From Erysipelotrichaceae bacterium (GTDB lineage Bacteria > Bacillota_I > Bacilli_A > Erysipelotrichales > Erysipelotrichaceae), in NCBI GenBank assembly GCA_003520745.1, contig DOUE01000017.1, forward strand, positions 104,531-131,476: DNA of 26,946 nt. Reading direction: 5' to 3'. Under the pieces are notes generated by a model, which saw only the letters and a program-made list of their open reading frames with translations, did not search any database and was not told where the DNA came from. This document shows positions 7,348 through 14,151 of this stretch, piece by piece (position 1 is the stretch's first letter; each line of letters opens with the position of its first letter). The translations under genes were made by a program, and so were the position numbers.

Positions 7348-8469
7348 ATGAAAATCGCAGGAATGATTACAGAATACAATCCTTTTCACAAAGGGCATAA
7401 GTATCATATCGAGAAAACACGGGAAATCACGGGGTGCGACGTTTTGGTCGCCGTCATGTCGGGGCATTTCGTCCAACGGGGCGAACCGGCGGTGATCGAT
7501 AAATGGAGTCGGGTCGAAGCCGCCCTGGAGAACGGGGTGGATCTGGTGATCGAACTCCCTTTCGCCTATGCCGTCCAAAGCGCGAAACAGTTCGCCATGG
7601 CTTCGGTCGAACTCCTTAGCGTCGCCGGGGTAAGCGACATCGTGTTTGGCAGCGAGACCGATAATCTGGAGGAACTGAAGTTGATCGCCTCGATGCCGAT
7701 CAACGTGGATGCGATCAAGGAAAACCTCAAATCGGGGGTAGGATACCCCAAAGCGTACGGCCTAAGCGCCGGTGCCTATTTCCCAAACGATATCCTGGGC
7801 ATCGCCTACATCCGCGCCATGAAGGAGAAAGGCATCACGCCGCATACGATCCAACGGACCAACGCCTACCACGGACTTGAGCTGGGGGAAGGGTTCGCCA
7901 GCGCCAGCGCGATCCGCAACGCCAAGAAGAACGATGAGGATTTTTCCGATCAAACCCCGTTGTACGATAAAATGAAGGATCTTCCGTTCATCGACTGGTC
8001 GATCTACTATCCGTTTCTGCGCTGGAAACTCTTGACGCAAAACAAAGAGGATTTATCGGGTCTATTCCTCTTTGACGAAGGAATTGAAAACCATTTGACC
8101 AAACAAGCCGAGGTATGCGACGATTGGGATGCGTTCATCAAGAAATGCGTGACGCGGCGTTATACCAAGGCGAGGATACAGCGCGTCTGTACGCATCTGC
8201 TTGTACATACCAGGAAAAGCGAGATGGCGAGGATGCAAGCCCCGACGACCCTGCGGATCCTTGGCTTCAACGACCAGGGCAGAGAGCTGCTCAAGGAATT
8301 GAAGGAAAAGGAAGTGCGCGTCGCCTCGCGGTTCAACCAGATTCCAAAGTATATCCGCGAGTTGGAATACCGGGCGACCTTGGCGTATGTCACCCCGTTG
8401 CCAAGTACATTGCGTAATGTTATCCTGGCGCGCGAAATCGCCGGACCGGTGATAAAAACAAAGGACTGA
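7348..8469 (+). CDS. tmcAL: tRNA(Met) cytidine acetate ligase
   Basis: YlbM/TmcAL family, 373 residues from ATG 7348. It activates acetate with ATP and acetylates the wobble cytidine (ac4C34) of elongator tRNA-Met. The nucleotidyltransferase N-terminus MKIAGMITEYNPFHKGHKYH carries the HxGH-type motif (His14, His17), followed by VAVMSGHFVQRGEPAVIDKWSR and IELPFAYAVQSA, all typical. The C-terminal half contains the variable tRNA-binding region and ends TKD. I prefer ATG 7348, with GGTGA at 7338-7342, over the in-frame TTG 7333, which has no ribosome binding site and overlaps the transcription start region. It is the only plus-strand gene in the left two thirds of the window. Confidence 0.95.
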   Translation: MKIAGMITEYNPFHKGHKYHIEKTREITGCDVLVAVMSGHFVQRGEPAVIDKWSRVEAALENGVDLVIELPFAYAVQSAKQFAMASVELLSVAGVSDIVFGSETDNLEELKLIASMPINVDAIKENLKSGVGYPKAYGLSAGAYFPNDILGIAYIRAMKEKGITPHTIQRTNAYHGLELGEGFASASAIRNAKKNDEDFSDQTPLYDKMKDLPFIDWSIYYPFLRWKLLTQNKEDLSGLFLFDEGIENHLTKQAEVCDDWDAFIKKCVTRRYTKARIQRVCTHLLVHTRKSEMARMQAPTTLRILGFNDQGRELLKELKEKEVRVASRFNQIPKYIRELEYRATLAYVTPLPSTLRNVILAREIAGPVIKTKD

Positions 8470-8490
8470 TCGTCGGATCAGTCCTTTTTA
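8461..8490. terminator. Bidirectional terminator shared by tmcAL and tagD
   Basis: AAGGACTGATC (8461-8471), loop GTCG, GATCAGTCCTT (8476-8486), with T-runs outside on both sides (TTTTT on plus, TTTGTTTTT on minus). Both stop codons, tmcAL TGA 8467-8469 and tagD TGA 8480-8478, lie within the stem, and each arm encodes the last Lys-Asp of one protein. Confidence 0.92.
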
Positions 8491-8882
8491 GCGGAGAGTT
8501 TCTCTAGGTCCTGTTTGATTTTCGTCGTCGAGATTCCGTCGGTGCGCGGGAGATAGACGACCTCGCAAAGATCTTCGAGGTAATCGAACTTCCCTTCCCA
8601 GTCGTCGCCGATCGCAAAGACATCCACGTCGAACTTCACGATGTCGCCCCGTTTCTGTTCCCAATCGTTCTCGGGGATGACCAGGTCGACATAGCGGATC
8701 GCTTCAAGCATCAACTTGCGCTCTTCATAACTATGATAGGCTTTCTTCCCTTTGAATTCGTTGATCTCGTCCGTGGACAGGGCTACGATGAGATAGTCCC
8801 CCAACGCCCTTGCGCGCTTTAAAAGACGGATATGCCCCCAATGCAGAAGATCGTAGGTCCCGTACGTGATGACGCGTTTCAT
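8478..8882 (-). CDS. tagD: Glycerol-3-phosphate cytidylyltransferase
   Basis: TagD/TarD family, 134 residues. It makes CDP-glycerol from CTP and sn-glycerol-3-phosphate, the donor for poly(glycerol phosphate) teichoic acids or related polymers. The motif GTYDLLHWGHI (His14, His17) binds the nucleotide, and RTDGISTT at 113-120 is the C-terminal catalytic signature. KKAYHSYEERKLMLEAIRYVDLVIPE and IGDDWEGKFDYL closely match the family. The gene starts 2 bases after the yebC stop and so is in its transcript. No glycerophosphotransferase or other tag gene is near, so the polymer is not known; CDP-glycerol could also serve another anionic polymer or glycolipid. Confidence 0.95.
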   Translation of the reverse strand: MKRVITYGTYDLLHWGHIRLLKRARALGDYLIVALSTDEINEFKGKKAYHSYEERKLMLEAIRYVDLVIPENDWEQKRGDIVKFDVDVFAIGDDWEGKFDYLEDLCEVVYLPRTDGISTTKIKQDLEKLSAKKD

Positions 8883-8884
8883 GG

Positions 8885-9601
8885 CTAGTCCTTGATGTTG
8901 TGATAGACGTTTTGGACGTCGTCGATCTCATCCAACATCCCGCTGAGACGCGCCCACATTTCGACGTCTTCCCCTTCCAGGGTGACATAGTCGTGGGGGA
9001 GCATCGTGTTTTCCAAGACTTCGAAGGTTACTTCGGGCAAGATCGATTCGACCGCGGCCTTGGCTTTATAGAGGTCGGCCGGATTGACATAGACGCTCAT
9101 CGTGCCTTCTTCGACTTCCAACTCCTGGACGTCGCAGTCGTTTTCGATCAACGAATCCAACATTTTTTCTTCATCGTCAAAGGCGAACACGAGGAGTCCG
9201 ACGCTGTCGAAGAGATGCGACACGCTTCCGGCGACGCCCATCTTCGACTTCGATTTCGTAAAGCAGTTGCGTACTTCGCTGACGGTCCGGTTGATGTTGT
9301 CGGTCAGGCAATCGACGATGATCGTGGAATTCCCCGGTCCGAAGCCTTCATAGCGTACGGACGTATAGGATTCATCCGATCCGCCCTTGGCTTTTTCGAT
9401 CGCCCGTTTAATGACGTCCGCGGGCACTTGGTTCGCCCGTGCCTTTTCAACGATGCGACGAAGTCCGACATTCATGTCCATGTCGGGTACGCCGGCTTTC
9501 GCCGCGACATAGATTTCACGGCCGAAACGGGAATAGATTTTCGTTTTCGCGGCGTTGGTTTTCGCCATCGCGTTTTTTCTTACTTCAAATGCGCGTCCCA
9601 T
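8885..9601 (-). CDS. YebC/PmpR family protein (YeeI-type)
   Basis: A 238-residue YebC/TACO1 family protein. The N-terminus MGRAFEVRKNAMAKTNAAKTKIYSRFGREIYVAAKAG and the later YEGFGPGNSTIIVDCLTDNINRT and KMGVAGSVSHLFD are family signatures; the version is closest in character to B. subtilis YeeI. The family was long annotated as transcriptional regulator (PmpR), but more recent work assigns YebC-type proteins to relief of ribosome stalling at proline-rich stretches, as TACO1 does in mitochondria. ATG 9601 (MGRAFE) is chosen over an upstream in-frame start at 9613 because it gives the family N-terminus and follows AAGGTGG. It heads the yebC-tagD transcript. Confidence 0.95.
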   Translation of the reverse strand: MGRAFEVRKNAMAKTNAAKTKIYSRFGREIYVAAKAGVPDMDMNVGLRRIVEKARANQVPADVIKRAIEKAKGGSDESYTSVRYEGFGPGNSTIIVDCLTDNINRTVSEVRNCFTKSKSKMGVAGSVSHLFDSVGLLVFAFDDEEKMLDSLIENDCDVQELEVEEGTMSVYVNPADLYKAKAAVESILPEVTFEVLENTMLPHDYVTLEGEDVEMWARLSGMLDEIDDVQNVYHNIKD

Positions 9602-9628
9602 AGTATGTACCACCTTTTTTCCTTGAAC

Positions 9629-9657
9629 ATTATACCAAACCCTACCGCTTTTTTCAC
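9629..9657 (-). promoter_or_regulatory. Promoter of yebC-tagD
   Basis: Minus strand: GTGAAA (9652-9657, four of six to consensus), 17-base spacer, perfect TATAAT (9629-9634). It sits in the 63-base gap after pheT, where I see no convincing terminator. Confidence 0.75.
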
Positions 9658-9664
9658 GGTTTTT

Positions 9665-12052
9665 CTATGCGCGCAGCTTCGCCTGGAGTTCAACCTCGAG
9701 CGCGCTTACGATTTTCTGATGGATTCCGTTGATTTCCGCATCTTCCAACGTATGGTCGTCGGCCTGGTAATACAGACTGAGGGCGATCGATTTGGACCCT
9801 TCTTCCACATGGGAACCCGTGTAGACATCGAAGAACTCGACGCCTTTGACAATGGATTTCCCGGCTTTTTTGATCGTGGACTCGATCGATCCGGCGCTGA
9901 CTTCCGTCTTGATCACCAGGGCGATGTCCCTCTGTACGACCGGATATTTGTTGAGGGGGGCGTATTTGACCTTCGTCGCTTTCTGTTGCAGGAAGAGTTC
10001 CAGGTTGATTTCCGCCAGGATCAGCGCACCGACCCCGAGTTCTTTCGCCAGTTTGGGATGGATTTCCCCGACGATGCCCAGACGGTCTTTCCCAAGATGG
10101 ACTTCGGCGCTCCGGTATGGATGGAACTTATCCAATGCTTCCTTGGGCGGGGTATAGCGTAGGCGGTTGGCCTCGAAACCAAGTTGGGTGGCGATCGCTT
10201 CCACGACCCCTTTCCCGGTATAGAAATCGGCGGCGACGCTGTGTTTTTGCCAGAGCGACTGCGTAAGATTGCCGCTTAAGACAAAGGCCAGACGTTCTTC
10301 CTGTTTTCCCTTGGCATAGACGCTGCCGACTTCATAAAGCATGAAGTCCTTCGCCTTATGGGCGAGATTGTAGGCGGCGGCTTCCAGAAGCGAAGGAAGG
10401 ATGCCGACGCGGACATAACGGCGCTCATCGCTAAGCGGAGACAAGATTTCATACGCTTCGCCAAGCGGTAGGATCGCGTTGTCGATCTTCGCTTTGGAGA
10501 CCAAGGTATAGGTGATCGCCTCGTTCATTCCGAACCCGATGCATAAAGAGCGGATTTTGCGGCGTTGTTTCTGACGTGCGTCGAGTTCCCCGCTGACCGT
10601 TTCCATTTTCGGCAGTTTCCCCTGGATCCCGTCGTAGCCGACCATGCGTCCGACTTCTTCGACCAAATCTTCGGCGATCGACAAGTCCAGGCGATAGGAA
10701 GGGATCGTGCAGGTGATGGTTCCACCCTCAACGACCGGCAACAGATGGAGACGACGTAACAGCTCGACGCATCGGTCGAGTTCCACTTTCGTCCCCAACA
10801 AGGATTCGATCTGGGTATGCGTGACGCTGACTTCCTTCTTTGCCAATACAGGTTTACCATATTCGACCGTTTTTTCAAGAAGCTTCGCGTCGGCGAGTTC
10901 GACCAAGAGTTCGACGGCGCGATGCATCGCCTTGTCGGGCATTTGCGGTTCCAAGCCTTTTTGGAAACGCAGGCTCGCTTCGGTCATCAGATTCACCCGG
11001 CGCGACGTATTGCGTATGCGTACCGGTGAAAACAGCGCGGCTTCGATGATGATGCCGTGGGTGTTCTCGTCGATCTTGGAGTCATCTCCGCCCATGATGC
11101 CGGCCAAGCCGATGGGGACGTCGTTGGATGTGATGACTAAATCGCTCTCAAACAAGGGCACGCTCCCCATATCCAATGTCTTCAGATCACCCTTCAGTTT
11201 ATCTTTGACGATGATTTCTTGATGGGGGACTTTCGCCAGATCGTAGAAATGCAGCGGCTGGCCGGTTTCGACCATGACGTAGTTGGAAATGTCCACCACG
11301 TTGTTGATGGATTTGATGCCGACCGCCATCAAAGCTTCCTTCATCCATTGCGGCGATTCTTTGACACTGACGCTTCCGATGATTTTCCCGTAGAACGTGG
11401 GGCAGGCGTCGGTGGTGGATCCGATCTTAAGTGTGGTCGCTTCTCCCGCGTTCGCGGCGATGCGCGCATCGGGAAGTCTCACTTCACGATCAAGCAGCGC
11501 CCCGACTTCCATCGCCACGGACCACATCGCGTTGAAATCGCTCCGGTTGGGCGTTTGTTTCACATCGAGGATGATGTCGTCCAAACCCAGATAAGCCAGC
11601 GGGTCCGTCCCGACGACGGCGTCGTCGCCCAACACTTCGATGCCGGACTTTTGTTCTTCGCTCAGGTATTTCGGCGCGACCCCGAGTTCGCTCAGCGAAC
11701 AGATCATCCCGTTGCTTTCGATGCCGCGGACCGTCGCTTTCTTGATGGTGAGTTGCGGCAAGACCGCCCCGCTCTTCGCGACGATGACGTTTTGACCTTG
11801 AGCGACGTTGGGTGCGCCGCACACGATCTGGACGATTTCGTCCTTCAGGTCGACCGTACAGACATGCAGGTGGTCGGATTGCGGATGATCGACGCAAGTC
11901 AAAACATGTCCGATCGTCAAGTTGGATCCATGGGCTAAAGACTCGAACCCTTCGACTTCCAGACCGGCGAGCGTCAATTTATCCGCTAAATCCTGTGCTT
12001 TGATATCGCTGAGATCGACGTAGCGTCCCAGCCATTTCATACTGATTTTCAT
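9665..12052 (-). CDS. pheT: Phenylalanyl-tRNA synthetase beta subunit
   Basis: 795 residues, the bacterial full length. With PheS it forms the (alpha-beta)2 enzyme. In order: N-terminal KISMKWLGRYVDL, the EMAPII-like tRNA-binding OB domain at about 40-150 (CVDHPQSDHLHVCTVDL and VQIVCGAPNVAQGQ), the B3/B4 editing domain (KSINNVVDISNYVMVETGQPLHFYD; MGGDDSKI), the B5 DNA-binding-like domain (LSIAEDLVEEVGRMVGYD), the synthetase-like core, and the C-terminal anticodon-binding FDX-ACB domain (KYPVVQRDIALV and FFDVYTGSHVEEGSKSIALSLYY). It starts 9 bases after pheS, with AGGAGG overlapping the pheS stop. It is controlled with pheS by the upstream T-box. Confidence 0.98.
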   Translation of the reverse strand: MKISMKWLGRYVDLSDIKAQDLADKLTLAGLEVEGFESLAHGSNLTIGHVLTCVDHPQSDHLHVCTVDLKDEIVQIVCGAPNVAQGQNVIVAKSGAVLPQLTIKKATVRGIESNGMICSLSELGVAPKYLSEEQKSGIEVLGDDAVVGTDPLAYLGLDDIILDVKQTPNRSDFNAMWSVAMEVGALLDREVRLPDARIAANAGEATTLKIGSTTDACPTFYGKIIGSVSVKESPQWMKEALMAVGIKSINNVVDISNYVMVETGQPLHFYDLAKVPHQEIIVKDKLKGDLKTLDMGSVPLFESDLVITSNDVPIGLAGIMGGDDSKIDENTHGIIIEAALFSPVRIRNTSRRVNLMTEASLRFQKGLEPQMPDKAMHRAVELLVELADAKLLEKTVEYGKPVLAKKEVSVTHTQIESLLGTKVELDRCVELLRRLHLLPVVEGGTITCTIPSYRLDLSIAEDLVEEVGRMVGYDGIQGKLPKMETVSGELDARQKQRRKIRSLCIGFGMNEAITYTLVSKAKIDNAILPLGEAYEILSPLSDERRYVRVGILPSLLEAAAYNLAHKAKDFMLYEVGSVYAKGKQEERLAFVLSGNLTQSLWQKHSVAADFYTGKGVVEAIATQLGFEANRLRYTPPKEALDKFHPYRSAEVHLGKDRLGIVGEIHPKLAKELGVGALILAEINLELFLQQKATKVKYAPLNKYPVVQRDIALVIKTEVSAGSIESTIKKAGKSIVKGVEFFDVYTGSHVEEGSKSIALSLYYQADDHTLEDAEINGIHQKIVSALEVELQAKLRA

Positions 12053-12061
12053 GGTTTCCTC

Positions 12062-13096
12062 CTACTCAAACCGACGGAATGCCGTCAGGAAACGAATGTC
12101 GTTGGCGTAGAGATGACGGATGTCGTCGATGCCGTACTTTAGGAGCGCGACCCGCTCGACCCCTAGGCCGAACGCGAATCCGCTGACCTTGGATGCATCG
12201 AAGCCCGCCATCGTTAAAACGTTGGGATGGACCATCCCGGCGCCGAGGATTTCGATCCAGCCCGTCCCTTTGCACGTCGGGCATCCCTTCCCGCCGCAGA
12301 TGTGGCAGGAGACGTCGACTTCGACGCTGGGTTCGGTGAATTGGAAATAGGACGGACGAAAACGGATGACCCGCTCGTTGCCGAACATGCGGCGCGCCAA
12401 CAGCTCAAGTGTTCCTTTGAGGTCCGCCAACGAAATGTCTTGGCCGACGACCAAACCCTCGATCTGTACGAACTGGTGGCTGTGCGTCGCATCGTCGTCG
12501 TCCTTGCGATAGACTTTCCCCGGACAAATGACCTTGACCGGCGTTTTACCCGCGTATTCTTCCAACGCACGGGTCTGGATGGCGGTCGTGTGGGTGCGAA
12601 GCAGCCACTCAAGGTCGATGTAGAAGGTGTCCTGCATATCCCGCGCGGGATGGTCTTGGGGGATGTTGGCACGTTCGAAATTATAGAAGTCGCGTTCGAC
12701 TTCCGGACCGTCCTTGACGGTATATCCCATGGAAATGAAGAGATCTTCGATCTCCTGTTGGACGATGGTCAAAGGATGCAGAGTGCCGACCAACGGCGCA
12801 TGGGCGCTGAGGGTGATGTCGATCTTTCCGGATTCCAGTTGCTTTGCGATGGCTTCCTCTTCCAACGTTTTCGTTTTCAGATCCATCGCCGTTTCCAATT
12901 CTTGTTTCGCCAGATTCACCAAAGCGCCGAATTTCGGCTTTTCTTCGTTACTAAGATTCTTCATCTCAAGCATCAACCCGCTGATCAATCCTTTTTTGGA
13001 GAGATAGACATTGCGTACGGATTGAAGTTCCGTGAGATCGTTCGCCGCTTGGATCGCGGCTTTCCCTTCGATAAGGAGTGTGTTTACGTCGATCAT
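12062..13096 (-). CDS. pheS: Phenylalanyl-tRNA synthetase alpha subunit
   Basis: 344 residues, catalytic subunit of the class II PheRS. After an N-terminal coiled-coil region (about 1-95), the catalytic core shows [19 protein letters not shown], the motif 2 region around HTTAIQTR and [15 protein letters not shown], then [18 protein letters not shown] and the motif 3 segment [22 protein letters not shown]. The insert [17 protein letters not shown] is the four-cysteine type found in many bacterial PheS proteins. ATG 13096 follows AAAGGA. The leader is a T-box with a UUC specifier, so the operon should be induced by uncharged tRNA-Phe. Confidence 0.98.
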   Translation of the reverse strand: MIDVNTLLIEGKAAIQAANDLTELQSVRNVYLSKKGLISGLMLEMKNLSNEEKPKFGALVNLAKQELETAMDLKTKTLEEEAIAKQLESGKIDITLSAHAPLVGTLHPLTIVQQEIEDLFISMGYTVKDGPEVERDFYNFERANIPQDHPARDMQDTFYIDLEWLLRTHTTAIQTRALEEYAGKTPVKVICPGKVYRKDDDDATHSHQFVQIEGLVVGQDISLADLKGTLELLARRMFGNERVIRFRPSYFQFTEPSVEVDVSCHICGGKGCPTCKGTGWIEILGAGMVHPNVLTMAGFDASKVSGFAFGLGVERVALLKYGIDDIRHLYANDIRFLTAFRRFE

Positions 13097-13114
13097 GGTT
13101 CTTTCCTTTCAAAT

Positions 13115-13310
13115 AAAAAACGTCCCTGACACAGGAACGTAAGACTACGCGGTACCATCCTGATTCGCCCGAAAGCGCACCTTGATTCGGATAACGGTCC
13201 GTGCCGGGAGGGATTGGCTCCACTCAGGGGTGAAATTCGCGGGGCGTGAACGGTTTTCAGCCAATGACCGTTCTCTCTGGATGCCGCTACTGTGTCCCTT
13301 CAATGAGATA
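13115..13310 (-). promoter_or_regulatory. T-box riboswitch of pheST (Phe, UUC specifier)
   Basis: The T-box sequence AGGATGGTACCGCG is at 13161-13148. The terminator follows: ACGTTCCTG (13140-13132), loop, CAGGGACGT (13128-13120), T6. Stem I is canonical: AGGG and GCGG arms flank an AGTA S-turn, opposed by GAATTTCA with specifier TTC at 13234-13232; distal AGAGAG and GGCTG elements are present. Stem III has an ACCGTTATC loop. Uncharged tRNA-Phe would stabilise the antiterminator and allow pheST transcription. Confidence 0.95.
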
Positions 13311-13315
13311 TCCCT

Positions 13316-13344
13316 ATTATAAGCACAATCCACCGATTTATCAA
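13316..13344 (-). promoter_or_regulatory. Promoter of the pheST T-box leader
   Basis: Minus strand TTGATA (13339-13344), 17-base spacer, TATAAT (13316-13321), about 6 bases before the presumed start of the leader (GGGATATC). The -35 contains the TGA stop of the preceding methyltransferase gene. Confidence 0.92.
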
Positions 13345-14084
13345 GGCTTGCGGAAACGGTAGCAAATGATTCCGCAGGCGACGGCGACATTCAGACTCTC
13401 GAAGCCGTTGATTTCGATCTTGACGACGGCGTCGCAGAGATGCAGGATCTCGGGTCGGATACCCTGTCCCTCGTTACCGAGGATGATCGCGACGTTCTCG
13501 CGATCCTGAATCGAGGTCAGAGGTACGGAATGTTTCAAACCCGTCCCTAAGATCGTCAAGCCGTTTCGACGACACTCGTCGATGGCGGGTTTCATCTCGC
13601 GCTGTAGGACCGGGAGATGGAAAATCGCCCCTTGGCTTGCGCGTAGAACCTTTTCATTGGTAAGGTCGACGCTGTTCTCGGAAAGGACGACGCTATCGAA
13701 TCCGAAAGAATGGGCGGTACGGATGATCGTCCCGACATTCCCGGGGTCTTGGATCTGGTCCAGAAGCAAAACGCGGTCCCCTAAGGATTCGGGTTGGTCC
13801 CACATCCGACAAACCGCGATGCATTCGCTGCTGGATTCGGTCTGACAGAGTTTATGGAGAACTTCGGGCGTCACTTCCACCCGGACATCCACATCGAACT
13901 CGATCTGCGAATCCTTCAGCACGATCAAGGTTTCCACCAATCCCGCCTTCAAAGCCTCTTGGATCAAATGTTCCCCTTCCGCCAGAAAAAGACCGGTTTC
14001 ACGTCGGTATTTGCTTTGGTGGAGCTTGGTCCACGATTTGATTCTCTCGTTGGTCAACGAGTTGATTTCATAGGTTTTCATCAT
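13341..14084 (-). CDS. SpoU/TrmH-family RNA 2'-O-methyltransferase
   Basis: A SPOUT-class RNA methyltransferase of about 247 residues. An N-terminal substrate-binding domain (NERIKSWTKLHQSKYRRETGLFLAEGEHLIQEAL, typical of RlmB/TsnR-like enzymes) precedes the trefoil-knot domain. The three SpoU motifs are clear: motif 1 DQIQDPGNVGTIIRTAHSFGFD, motif 2 IILGNEGQGI, motif 3 IEINGFESLNVAVACGIICYRF. The target is probably 23S rRNA or a tRNA ribose, but paralogues are too similar to name it. In B. subtilis the relative YsgA also lies beside pheST. Three in-frame ATGs compete (14090, 14084, 14081). None has a ribosome binding site, and a TGATATAAT sequence ends inside the first, so 14084 or 14081 is most likely. 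Confidence 0.9.
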   Translation of the reverse strand: MMKTYEINSLTNERIKSWTKLHQSKYRRETGLFLAEGEHLIQEALKAGLVETLIVLKDSQIEFDVDVRVEVTPEVLHKLCQTESSSECIAVCRMWDQPESLGDRVLLLDQIQDPGNVGTIIRTAHSFGFDSVVLSENSVDLTNEKVLRASQGAIFHLPVLQREMKPAIDECRRNGLTILGTGLKHSVPLTSIQDRENVAIILGNEGQGIRPEILHLCDAVVKIEINGFESLNVAVACGIICYRFRKP

Positions 14085-14088
14085 CGTC

Positions 14089-14097
14089 ATTATATCA
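14089..14097 (-). promoter_or_regulatory. Extended -10 promoter of the SpoU methyltransferase gene
   Basis: Minus-strand TGATATAAT, an extended -10 with a perfect TATAAT at 14089-14094. The -35 position is weak (TTCGGA at 17 bases). The ATG codons at 14084 and 14081 fall where transcription should start. Confidence 0.6.
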
Positions 14098-14114
14098 GAT
14101 TCGCACGGACATCC

Positions 14115-14146
14115 GAAAGAAAGAAACACATCCGGGGATGTGTTTC
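14115..14146 (-). terminator. Terminator after ileS
   Basis: On the minus strand GAAACACATC, loop CCCG, GATGTGTTTC, then TTTCTTTC. It starts 6 bases after the ileS stop and isolates ileS from the methyltransferase gene. Confidence 0.85.
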
Positions 14147-14151
14147 CTGAT

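Noticed and set aside
8900..10162. 420-codon open frame on the plus strand
   Set aside because: It lies wholly antisense to yebC and pheT, which are conserved in full. It has no ribosome binding site or recognisable domain and runs across the gap between the two genes. It is explained by the codon use of the real genes, which avoid TTA, CTA and TCA.
11219..11938. 239-codon open frame on the plus strand
   Set aside because: Antisense to the N-terminal half of pheT; Asp/His/Arg-rich mirror translation with no motif.
12227..13129. 300-codon open frame on the plus strand
   Set aside because: Antisense to pheS, ending in the T-box terminator region, with no family resemblance.
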